26,571 nt of DNA from N074bin45 sp039587475 (GTDB lineage: Bacteria; Gemmatimonadota; Gemmatimonadetes; Gemmatimonadales; GWC2-71-9). The notes below the pieces were generated by a model. The model had not been told where the DNA came from, did no database searches, and saw only the letters and a list, made by a program, of their open reading frames with translations. Below are positions 19,438 to 26,571 of this stretch, in pieces. Numbering within the stretch: position 1 is the stretch's first letter; the number at the start of each line of letters is the position of its first letter. The stretch covers positions 1 to 26,571 of the forward strand of contig JBDHIK010000034.1 of assembly GCA_039587475.1 (NCBI GenBank). The letters run 5' to 3'. A program made the position numbers and the translations under genes.

Positions 19438-22106
19438 CGGTTCACCTTCGCTTCCAGTTCCTGGAACCAGTTCTCGACATAAAACACCTGGGGTGCCGAC
19501 CCACCGCCGAGTTCCCGAATCATGACGAACCGTTGGTCGTCGGGCGCCACGTCGTACTGCTGGCGGTTCCGTGCCGAGCGAAATCCCGCGAGCGAGAAGA
19601 GCGGGCGCGGCGTTCCTGGAGAAAGCGTCTGACCGGGCATCAGTTCGACCGCCATGAACTGGTTGCCGCTCTTGTAGAACAACTCCCGGCCACTGTGGGC
19701 CCAGCGCGGCTCCGTGCCACCATTGCGAGAAATGAGAAGGCGCGTCGTCATGTCGGGGAACGGCGCGAGGTAGACTTCACGGGATCCGCTCCCGGTGGAA
19801 ACGTATGCGAGCCAGCGCCCATCGGGTGACAGGGCCACTTGGCCGGTCCTTCCCTGGTCGACCACCAGCGGGACCAACGCCGTGTCGCCGTCCTGTCGCT
19901 GGCCACGAACGTTGCCGTTTCCGTCCTCATCGGAACGGACCACCATCCACCGTCCATCGCTGGTGAACTCGACCTCCCACAGTCCGTACGTGTGATGCAG
20001 CAGCAACTCGGGCGGGGCGCTCCCGTCCACCGTAATCCGGTAGGCGTCGTAGTTGTTCTCGCCATCTCCGCCACGCCGGTTGGAGAGGAACGCCACCGAC
20101 TGGCCATCGGACTGCCAGAACGGCCTCCAGTTGACGGTGCCGTCCTGCGTCAGCTGCAGGCGCCGGCCATCGGGCCGCCAGATCCAGAGTTGCGTCGTCC
20201 CATCGGTAAGCGAAACCGCCAGAGCCTCCCCATCGGGAGACAGGGCCGGGTACTCGAACCTGCCGCGCCAGGTCGAGTCGACGGGTGTCGCGGCGCCGTC
20301 CCGTGTCACCCAGACCAACTCCGACTCGCGAGTGTCGCCACCAGAAGCGATCGAATACACCACCGTTCCCGAAACCGAGATGGCGAACGCCGTCGGCGCC
20401 ACATCATCGATGACGGGGACCGCCTCGGAGGTCAGCGCCATGCGGTCGAGATCCAGTGCCGCCGCGAACAAGCCCCCGGAACGGTCGGTGTACAGCAAGT
20501 GCCCGCTGGACGCGTACCAGGCGCCTGCGGCGCTGGGCACCAGCTCATGCGAACGGCCCGTGTCCAGATCGAGGGTGCGGATGGAGGACGACACCGCGCA
20601 ATTCCCGGGACAGTGTGTGTACAGGATGCGTCGACCCCCCGGCAGTGCCGTGATGAGGACGGCGCCTCCTCCGCCTGCGACTTCGTCCTGCTGGATGTCC
20701 GTCGACTCGCCACCGGCGGATGGCACGGTCCGGAGGTCACGACCGGCGCCCACATACACGATGGTGCCGTCGTCCAGCCATGCCGCCGATGTGTTTCCCG
20801 TGCGGACGTCATCGGTGAGCGTGATGGAGTTGCCACCCTCCACGGGGACCTTGCGCAGCCTGCCGTCCACCGTGGCGTACCCGACCCAGCGGCCGTCGGG
20901 TGAGAAGAACGGGGAGCTCCCTCCCTCAGTCCCATCCAACGGCTGCGGCGTCCCTTCGCCCCTGAGCTTGAGGAACAGCTGCACCCCGGGGCCCACCGAA
21001 TCGGAATACACGATGCTCGAGCCGTCCGGGGCAATCGCCGCCTGGCTCGAATAGCGTTCGATGCCCGGGGAGAGGATCTGCTCCAGGGCATGTCCCCACA
21101 GCACCACCTGCTGCCGGCTGACCGCAGGCTCGGGCCCCGCACGTAACCATGCCGCGGCCACGGCCAGGAGCAGAACGACATGTGTCGCCAAGGCCAGTTG
21201 CCACCGGCGCCGCCACGCCACACCCGACGGCGGCGCGCTCGTCACCGACGTGGACGTTCCTGGCGGGGCGTAGCCCGCGTCGCCAAGAGCCTCGCCAAAC
21301 GCCTTGGCGGTGGCGAAGCGATCTGCGGGGAGCTTCGCCAGGGACTTCGCCACCGCCGCCGCCACGTTGGGCGGCACCGACTTGCGCAACTCGGACACCG
21401 GCCGCGCGTCGTCCGCGATGATCTTCATGATGATCTGCTGCGCCGAGTTGCCCAGATGGGGCGGCTCCCCGGCCAGCATCTCGTACAGCACGCTGCCCAG
21501 CGAGTAGACGTCCGACCGGGCGCTGATCTCCTTCTCGGCCGTGGCCTGCTCGGGGCTCATGTAGTGCGGCGTCCCCAGCGAAAGACCGGTTTCGGTCATC
21601 CGCCCCCCGGCTGCAGCACTCACTGCCAGCGCGATACCGAAGTCCGCCACCATCGGTCGGCCGTCGTGCAGCAGGATGTTCTCGGGCTTGATGTCCCGAT
21701 GGATCACCCCCTGGCGGTGGGCGTAGTCGAGCGCGTCGGCGACGGCGACGGTGATGGTGACGGCTTCGTCGATACCGAACTGTGTTTCGCGATCGAGCTT
21801 GCTGCGCAGGGTCTCGCCGTCGATGAACGGCATCACGTAGAACAGGAAGCCGTCGGCGGTCCCCGAGTCGAACAGCGGCAGAATGTGGGGGTGCTGTAGC
21901 GCGGCGGTGGTCTTGATCTCCTGGACGAAGCGGTCAGCGCCCAATACGGCGGCCAGTTCGGGCCGCAGGACCTTCACCGCCACCTTGCGGTCGTGCTTCA
22001 GGTCCTCGGCCAGGTAGACGGTGGCCATGCCGCCCTCACCGAGGCGGCTCAGGATCCGGTAGCGGTCGGCCAGGGCCGAGGAAAGGCGTTCGGTGCCTTC
22101 GCTCAC
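19434..22106 (-). CDS. K9: receptor Ser/Thr kinase with TolB/PD40 propeller
   Basis: This 890-residue protein starts at GTG 22106 (VSEGTERLSSALADRYRIL), which overlaps the K10 stop by 4 nt; GGGGGGAG sits 4 nt upstream. The kinase is complete: GEGGMATV (23-30), K45, HRDIKPEN (D138), DFG (155), MSPEQ. The N-lobe is DRK class but with KTTAAL instead of KTTANL, and SGTADG replaces SGEADS. PPHLGNS is shared only with K10. The membrane helix is about 302-321. The propeller belongs with K3 and K5: AWLDDGTIVY (443-452) and CPGNC (C499, C503), a likely disulfide if the domain is outside. The last blade is LSPDGRWLAYVSTGSG, EVYLAPFPD, and GGTEPRWAHSGRELFY. The tail is APDDQRFVMIREL and ENWFQELEAKVNR. 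It is the third gene of the K11-K7 unit. K9 combines a DRK kinase with a propeller type otherwise found on KRQ kinases. Confidence 0.95.
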   Translation of the reverse strand: MSEGTERLSSALADRYRILSRLGEGGMATVYLAEDLKHDRKVAVKVLRPELAAVLGADRFVQEIKTTAALQHPHILPLFDSGTADGFLFYVMPFIDGETLRSKLDRETQFGIDEAVTITVAVADALDYAHRQGVIHRDIKPENILLHDGRPMVADFGIALAVSAAAGGRMTETGLSLGTPHYMSPEQATAEKEISARSDVYSLGSVLYEMLAGEPPHLGNSAQQIIMKIIADDARPVSELRKSVPPNVAAAVAKSLAKLPADRFATAKAFGEALGDAGYAPPGTSTSVTSAPPSGVAWRRRWQLALATHVVLLLAVAAAWLRAGPEPAVSRQQVVLWGHALEQILSPGIERYSSQAAIAPDGSSIVYSDSVGPGVQLFLKLRGEGTPQPLDGTEGGSSPFFSPDGRWVGYATVDGRLRKVPVEGGNSITLTDDVRTGNTSAAWLDDGTIVYVGAGRDLRTVPSAGGESTDIQQDEVAGGGGAVLITALPGGRRILYTHCPGNCAVSSSIRTLDLDTGRSHELVPSAAGAWYASSGHLLYTDRSGGLFAAALDLDRMALTSEAVPVIDDVAPTAFAISVSGTVVYSIASGGDTRESELVWVTRDGAATPVDSTWRGRFEYPALSPDGEALAVSLTDGTTQLWIWRPDGRRLQLTQDGTVNWRPFWQSDGQSVAFLSNRRGGDGENNYDAYRITVDGSAPPELLLHHTYGLWEVEFTSDGRWMVVRSDEDGNGNVRGQRQDGDTALVPLVVDQGRTGQVALSPDGRWLAYVSTGSGSREVYLAPFPDMTTRLLISRNGGTEPRWAHSGRELFYKSGNQFMAVELMPGQTLSPGTPRPLFSLAGFRSARNRQQYDVAPDDQRFVMIRELGGGSAPQVFYVENWFQELEAKVNR
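19442..19448 (-). promoter_or_regulatory. Shine-Dalgarno site of K8
   Basis: AAGGTGA, 4 nt before the GTG start of K8 and inside the end of K9. It matches the usual complement of the 16S rRNA tail and supports the overlapping start. Confidence 0.55.
21409..21485. repeat. 77-nt exact repeat shared by K9 and K10 (copy in K9)
   Basis: This tract is identical base for base to 24036-24112. It encodes about residues 208-233 of the kinase C-lobe, including PPHLGNSAQQIIMKI, and is bounded by mismatches. Flanking codons of the two genes differ at many silent sites, so this looks like a local gene-conversion tract between adjacent genes. Confidence 0.7.
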
Positions 22107-24733
22107 CGTGCTCCCCCCATGCGCTGACGCACCTCCTCAAACCAGTTGAGTACCACCACCAGGGCGGTAGGGGTTCCCTCGCTCTCGGCAACCACGACGA
22201 ACCCGCCGGTCAAGGGATCCTGATCGTAGTTGGTATGGTTGGTAATCTGTAGAAAATGGTGGGTTAACACCGTGCGACGTTGACCCACGGAGAAGGTCGG
22301 CCTGACCTGTACCGCGGTGGCGAACAGCGTGTCTGCTCGCCGGTAGTAGATGGTCTGGCCATCACCCGACCACAAAGGTTCGGTACCGCCACCGGAAGAG
22401 ACCTGCCAGCGTCCCTCCGCCTCGGGGAAGGCCCGTACGTAGATCTCGTCCTGCCCGGATTCGTCGGAGACGTAGGCCGCCCACCGCGCATCGGGCGACA
22501 GCGACGGCGCGCGTTCCGAAAACGTGCTCACGACCCAGGGGCGGGGTTCATCCGCCGGACCCAACGGCAGGGCGTACAGATCCGGCCCGGTCGTGGCAAT
22601 CTCGCGTATCAGCGCAACCCCGCCCGTCCGGGGGACCGCGATCTCGAACTGCTGCCCGGGCCGTTCCAGCACATGCTCCGGCGCCCCACTCCCGTCGACG
22701 GCCCGCCGCCAGATGTCCCGGTCGGGGGAATCCGCGTTGGTCGAGTAGTACACGGTGTCTCCCAGCACCGTCCAGGCCGGATACAAGGCGTTCCCTTCAA
22801 ACGTGAGTCGGGACACGGTCTCGAGCGTTCGATCGAGAATCCAGACTTCGGGGGTTCCTTCCGGGGCCGCCGTGAAGGCAATGTGGTGTCCGTCGGGGGA
22901 GAATTTCGGCGCCTGCGCGTCGATCTGATCCGCCAGCAATACTGTCACGGTTCCCGTGCTGTCCACCAGCGTGAGGTCACCGCCGGCAGTCTGGCCGCTC
23001 AGATACACCAGCGTGCCGTTGCGAGCGATGGTGAAGTCCCCGTTCCAGGACGAGCGCACGAGAATCCCTTCCAACAGAGACACCGGATTTCCGGTCAGTT
23101 CCATCCGGTCCGGATCGAACGGCGCGGCGAGGAGTGCACCGGCCGGTGACGTGTACACCAAGTGGCCAGTGGAGATGTAGTGGGGGCTCGCACCGGGCAG
23201 GAGGTAGCGAACGCTGTCGGTCCGCAAATCGAGGACGGCGACTTCACACAAATCCGGCCCGCCACGACAGGCTTGAAGCAGGAGGCCGTTCTGACCCGGC
23301 AGCCACTCGGGCCAGCGGTGGCTGGTCACCCCGCGCGCCGGATCCAGGCGCGACAAGGTATCGACCGGGCCGCCTCCGTCTGCCACCCGCAGAATGGGGG
23401 ACGAGACGTCGGGCGTGAACACGATGGTGCCATCCTCGCCCCACGATCCTCCGCGGAACAGGCCGCTGCCTACGGAGGCAAGCGCCAGTGGCGGTCCCCC
23501 GTTCGGCGCCACCTTCTTGAGGGCGTTTCCATCGGCATACGCCACCCACTCGCCGTCAGGCGAGAAGAAGGGAGCGTAGCCGTTCGCCGGAAGGGGGCGG
23601 CTTTCGAGTTGGTCCAGATCCCGGTCATACATTGTGCCGTCGCTCGCCACATACACGAAGTGGGATCCATCCGGAGCGATCGCAAGCGAGGCGCCGTTTC
23701 CGGAGGTGGCGAGACTGCGGCTGCCCGTGACCCCAATGTCGAAGCGCGCTATGGCCGGAGGCGGCTCCGCACGGAACCAACCCCAGGCCGCGAGCCCGGC
23801 AAATATCATGGCACCAATGAGCGAGGCGATAGTCAGTCCCGGGATCGTCCGCGAGCCGGTCGCCGTCACACCGGCTTGGGTGGTCGATGCGGTCATGAAG
23901 CCGGGGGTTACCAGCGCCTCGGCAAAGCTCGCCGCCGAGTCGAACCGATCAGCCGGGAGCTTCTCGAGCGACTGGGCCACCGCCGCGGCTACGTTGTGCG
24001 GCACCGATTTCCGAAGTTCGGTGACCGGCCTGGCCTCGTCCGCGATGATCTTCATGATGATCTGCTGCGCCGAGTTGCCCAGATGGGGCGGCTCCCCGGC
24101 CAGCATCTCGTAGAGCACGCTACCGAGCGAGTAGACGTCCGACCGGGCCGTGATCTCCTTCTCCGCGGTGGCCTGCTCGGGACTCATGTAATGCGGTGTG
24201 CCGAGACTGAGTCCCGTCTCGGTCATCCGCCCCCCCGCCGCGGCGCTCACCGCCAGCGCGATGCCGAAGTCGGCCACCATGGGCCGGCCGTCATGCAGCA
24301 GGATGTTCTCGGGCTTGATGTCGCGATGGATGACGCCCTGGCGGTGGGCGTAATCGAGCGCGTCGGCCACGTCGGTGGTGATCCTCACCGCCTCATCGAT
24401 ACCGAGCTGGGTCTCACGGTCAAGCTTGGACCGCAGCGTCTCGCCCTCGATGTAGGGCATGACGTAATAAAGGAATGAGTCGGCTTCGCCCGAGTCGAAC
24501 AGCGGCAGGATGTGGGGGTGCTGCAGGCTGGCGGTGGTGGTGATTTCCTGGACGAAGCGCTCGGCGCCCAGCACGGCGGCCAACTCGGCCTTGAGCACCT
24601 TGACCGCGACCTGGCGCTTGTGCTTGAGGTCCTCGGCCAGGTAGACGGTGGCCATGCCACCCTCACCGAGGCGGCTCAGGATCCGGTAGCGGTCGGCCAG
24701 AGCTGAAGAGAGACGGTCGGTGGACTCGGTCAT
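22103..24733 (-). CDS. K10: receptor Ser/Thr kinase with TolB/PD40 propeller
   Basis: This 876-residue protein starts at ATG 24733. The K11 stop lies just 4 nt upstream, and K11 ends in an in-frame double stop (TGA TAG). GGAGA 12 nt before the ATG is a plausible, distant ribosome site. Kinase motifs: GEGGMATV (23-30), K45, HRDIKPEN (D138), DFG (155), MSPEQ. The N-lobe is KRQ class (here VLKAEL instead of VLKPEL), but the C-lobe ARPVTELRKSVP is of the K2/K8/K9 type, so the kinase looks mosaic. The membrane helix is about 299-320, ending AWGWFR. The propeller (about 330-860) has APDG, FSPDG and LSPDARWAAYVSDESG turns and a wider cysteine pair (C489 and C496) near where K3/K5/K9 have CxxxC. The end (HTNYDxxP, VLNWFEEV) resembles K4. 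It is the second gene of the K11-K7 unit. Confidence 0.95.
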   Translation of the reverse strand: MTESTDRLSSALADRYRILSRLGEGGMATVYLAEDLKHKRQVAVKVLKAELAAVLGAERFVQEITTTASLQHPHILPLFDSGEADSFLYYVMPYIEGETLRSKLDRETQLGIDEAVRITTDVADALDYAHRQGVIHRDIKPENILLHDGRPMVADFGIALAVSAAAGGRMTETGLSLGTPHYMSPEQATAEKEITARSDVYSLGSVLYEMLAGEPPHLGNSAQQIIMKIIADEARPVTELRKSVPHNVAAAVAQSLEKLPADRFDSAASFAEALVTPGFMTASTTQAGVTATGSRTIPGLTIASLIGAMIFAGLAAWGWFRAEPPPAIARFDIGVTGSRSLATSGNGASLAIAPDGSHFVYVASDGTMYDRDLDQLESRPLPANGYAPFFSPDGEWVAYADGNALKKVAPNGGPPLALASVGSGLFRGGSWGEDGTIVFTPDVSSPILRVADGGGPVDTLSRLDPARGVTSHRWPEWLPGQNGLLLQACRGGPDLCEVAVLDLRTDSVRYLLPGASPHYISTGHLVYTSPAGALLAAPFDPDRMELTGNPVSLLEGILVRSSWNGDFTIARNGTLVYLSGQTAGGDLTLVDSTGTVTVLLADQIDAQAPKFSPDGHHIAFTAAPEGTPEVWILDRTLETVSRLTFEGNALYPAWTVLGDTVYYSTNADSPDRDIWRRAVDGSGAPEHVLERPGQQFEIAVPRTGGVALIREIATTGPDLYALPLGPADEPRPWVVSTFSERAPSLSPDARWAAYVSDESGQDEIYVRAFPEAEGRWQVSSGGGTEPLWSGDGQTIYYRRADTLFATAVQVRPTFSVGQRRTVLTHHFLQITNHTNYDQDPLTGGFVVVAESEGTPTALVVVLNWFEEVRQRMGGAR
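22111..22118 (-). promoter_or_regulatory. Shine-Dalgarno site of K9
   Basis: GGGGGGAG, 4 nt before the overlapping GTG start of K9, within the last codons of K10. It supports the GTG start over in-frame downstream alternatives. Confidence 0.5.
24036..24112. repeat. 77-nt exact repeat shared by K9 and K10 (copy in K10)
   Basis: This is the partner of 21409-21485. It lies in the only part of K10 where the kinase C-lobe carries the K9-like PPHLGNS sequence. Confidence 0.7.
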
Positions 24734-24737
24734 GCTA

Positions 24738-26571
24738 TCACTGGGTCTCCATGGCCCGGAGTTCTTCGAACCAGTTCAACACCACGTGAATTTCTCTGGC
24801 CGACGCGTCAGGATTCCTGCCGGCGAGCATGAAACGCTGTCCGTCGCCGGTTACGCCGAACGGAAAGACGGTCTCTGCCAGATTCGGCCAGGAAAACAGC
24901 GGTCGTGGCGGCGTCCAGTCGAAGGCATCGCCGGTGGACACCGATGAGACCATGAGCGTGTCGGCGTGGACAAAAAAGAGTTCCCCGCTCTGTCTCGACC
25001 ACTGGGGCAGTCGCCCGCCGCTGGTGGATATCTGCTGCCGACCCGCGAGCGCGGGGTAGGACGTCACGTAGATTTCGTCCTCTCCAGTTTCGGAGGACGT
25101 ATAGGCAAGCCATCGTCCATCGGGTGAGAACGCCGGTGACCCGGCGTCGTGGCTGATCGTGTCGACCTCCTGGCTGTCCAGGCGGAGGACGAACAGGGCA
25201 GTGCTTCCGGAGATGACCAGTGCGGAGCCATCCGGCGACCATGCTCCGGCGGTGATGAAGCCGTCCGTGGACCTGAAAAGTTCTTCGACGTCGCCCTGGC
25301 CGTCGATCGATCGGGCCAGAATACGGACGTCGCTGGCGGCCACAATCTTTCTGTAGGCCACCCGCTGCCCATCAGGTGACCAGATGGGATTGTCCTCGGT
25401 TTCCACGTCGAACGTCAATCGTCGTTGTTCGCCGGTCGTCACATCGATTCGCGCGATGTCGGCATTGGGTGACGCCACGTAGGTCACCATGTACCGCTCG
25501 TCGGGAGACAGGCGAACGCCCTCCACCGTTACCGGCTGGCCCACATGCTCGCGCACCGTCCCCTGTCGATCCAGCCACATCAGTTGGTGCTGCCGCCAGG
25601 TCGAGCCACGGACGTAGGCCAAGGTGCCCGCGTCGGAGACGGCAAACGAGCCGGCGCCGCCCCAATAGCCGGTACGAACACCTTCTTCGATGGTGAAGGC
25701 ATTCCCCGTGACTCGGCGGCGTTCCAGGTCGAAGGGTACTCCTTCCACGGTCCCATCCTCACGGATGAAGACCACATGTCCCGTGGGAACATATCGTCCG
25801 TAAGTGCCTCCGGTGACCACCGTGGTGCGATCACCCGTGTCGATGTTCTGCACCACGATGCTGGCGTCATGCCACATCATGCTCGGCCCCAGAATGGTGA
25901 AGAGCACTGCCTGCCCATCATCGACGAGCTGGGGCCACTGATGCGCGCCCTCGCCGCCGTCGGCATCCAGTGTCGTGACCCTGGTCCAGCTCGTGTCGCC
26001 GGCACGGCGAAGGAGAATACCCGAGCCCGCGAACCACGTCCCGATCACGATATCCTGGTCGATGGCCCGGGACGATACATCGATCATCGAACCACCATCG
26101 ATCGGTATGCTACCCACGCTGAGCCCATAGTCGGTGGCGACCAAGAGTGCCTGTCCATCGGACGAGAACCTCAGACAGCAGACAGCGGTAAGGTCACCCA
26201 GCGATTCGGGCGTGTCCCGGTCCAGCCTCCGCTTGTACAGTGTGCCGTCCGACACGTAGGCGAGCTGGCGACCGTCTTTCGAGACCGCCAGGTTCGGGAG
26301 ATAGGCCACCATGTCGTGGCCGTCGGGCACGGGTATGGTGAAGCGAGTGACCGGTGCCGCGTGAATAGTCCCACCCGTGTGTAGCATCCAGCCGACCGCG
26401 CCGCTGATCGCCGTCAGCCCCACAACCCAGGGCCATACGACGCGCATCGAGGCCACGAGCGAAGGTCGTGCGCCTGGCTCGGCGAGGGCAACCCCCTGGG
26501 CCTCGGTCGTGAAGTGTTGGTCACCCAGCGCATCGGCAAAGGCGCGGGCACTGTCGAAGCGATCGGCGGGG
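24738..26571 (-). CDS. K11: receptor Ser/Thr kinase with propeller, C-terminal part (cut by window edge)
   Basis: The frame is open to the right edge, giving the last 610 or so residues. The first visible residues, PADRFDSARAFADAL, are the conserved end of the kinase domain, so the kinase motifs themselves lie beyond the window; the gene should not be read as starting at the internal GTG near 26456. A membrane helix follows (VVWPWVVGLTAISGAVGWML), then a full propeller with SKDG, SSDG, LSPDE, WSPDG and FSPDGRWLAYTSSETG turns, EDEIYV, and the tail HVVLNWFEELRAMETQ. An unusual adjacent cysteine pair (VCCLRF) lies early in the propeller. The middle section (SVSD/AVSDAGTLAYV, LMWLDRQGTV) resembles K8. 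The last codon is followed by TGA TAG and then, 4 nt after the TGA, by the ATG of K10, so this is the upstream gene of the K11-K7 unit as far as can be seen. Confidence 0.92.
   Translation of the reverse strand, partial: PADRFDSARAFADALGDQHFTTEAQGVALAEPGARPSLVASMRVVWPWVVGLTAISGAVGWMLHTGGTIHAAPVTRFTIPVPDGHDMVAYLPNLAVSKDGRQLAYVSDGTLYKRRLDRDTPESLGDLTAVCCLRFSSDGQALLVATDYGLSVGSIPIDGGSMIDVSSRAIDQDIVIGTWFAGSGILLRRAGDTSWTRVTTLDADGGEGAHQWPQLVDDGQAVLFTILGPSMMWHDASIVVQNIDTGDRTTVVTGGTYGRYVPTGHVVFIREDGTVEGVPFDLERRRVTGNAFTIEEGVRTGYWGGAGSFAVSDAGTLAYVRGSTWRQHQLMWLDRQGTVREHVGQPVTVEGVRLSPDERYMVTYVASPNADIARIDVTTGEQRRLTFDVETEDNPIWSPDGQRVAYRKIVAASDVRILARSIDGQGDVEELFRSTDGFITAGAWSPDGSALVISGSTALFVLRLDSQEVDTISHDAGSPAFSPDGRWLAYTSSETGEDEIYVTSYPALAGRQQISTSGGRLPQWSRQSGELFFVHADTLMVSSVSTGDAFDWTPPRPLFSWPNLAETVFPFGVTGDGQRFMLAGRNPDASAREIHVVLNWFEELRAMETQ

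Noticed and set aside
24738..26456. K11 as a short 572-residue propeller protein starting at the internal GTG near 26456
   Set aside because: The frame continues upstream to the window edge and encodes the typical kinase-domain end (PADRFDSARAFADAL), so it is a truncated view of a full kinase gene.

Overview
The window is a GC-rich stretch (about two thirds G+C in the lines I counted by eye) that consists almost entirely of one gene family. Eleven paralogous receptor-type serine/threonine protein kinases lie head to tail on the minus strand. I number them K1 to K11 from left to right; transcription runs right to left, from K11 to K1. K2-K10 are complete (868-896 residues). K1 (left edge) holds only an N-terminal kinase piece, and K11 (right edge) lacks most of its kinase domain. 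Every complete protein has the same plan: a PknB-like (Hanks-type) kinase at about residues 15-275, a linker, one transmembrane helix near residues 290-320, and a C-terminal TolB/PD40-type beta-propeller of about 550 residues. The propeller should lie outside the cytoplasmic membrane, so these look like one-pass sensor kinases. Tandem expansion of this architecture and these sequence signatures (MSPEQATAEK, LPADRF) suggest Gemmatimonadota or a related soil phylum such as Acidobacteriota. That assignment is inference from protein style; no taxonomic marker gene is present.

Layout, in transcription order: K11-K10-K9-K8-K7 form one tightly packed unit (4-bp gap between K11 and K10, then three 4-nt GTGA overlaps). 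After 60 bp comes K6, alone; after 170 bp K5, alone; after 97 bp K4, alone; after 141 bp K3-K2-K1, joined by ATGA and GTGA overlaps. No gene-free stretch exceeds 170 bp. I see no RNA genes, CRISPR arrays, insertion sequences or genes of other families.

Points that go beyond a plain list. (1) K3, K5 and K6, three of the four genes that begin behind an intergenic gap, each carry a TA(T/G)CTT hexamer exactly 8 nt before the start codon and no Shine-Dalgarno sequence, suggesting -10 elements of leaderless transcripts. (2) K2 lacks nine residues (27 nt, in frame) in the ATP-binding glycine-rich loop while every other kinase motif is intact. (3) The kinase domains fall into N-lobe and C-lobe sequence classes that do not match each other or the propeller groups, and neighbouring genes share exact 50- and 77-nt tracts, which suggests recombination within the array. 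(4) A CxxxC cysteine pair recurs at the same propeller position in K3, K5 and K9, with a wider-spaced pair in K10. (5) The activation segment is nearly invariant in protein although its codons differ widely.

How the genes work together is inference. Overlapping starts would couple translation and give comparable amounts of different kinases, which could form mixed dimers in the membrane. A constant kinase joined to varied propellers would feed many outside signals into a shared output. No phosphatase, FHA protein, regulator or other target is encoded here, so the downstream partner must lie elsewhere.
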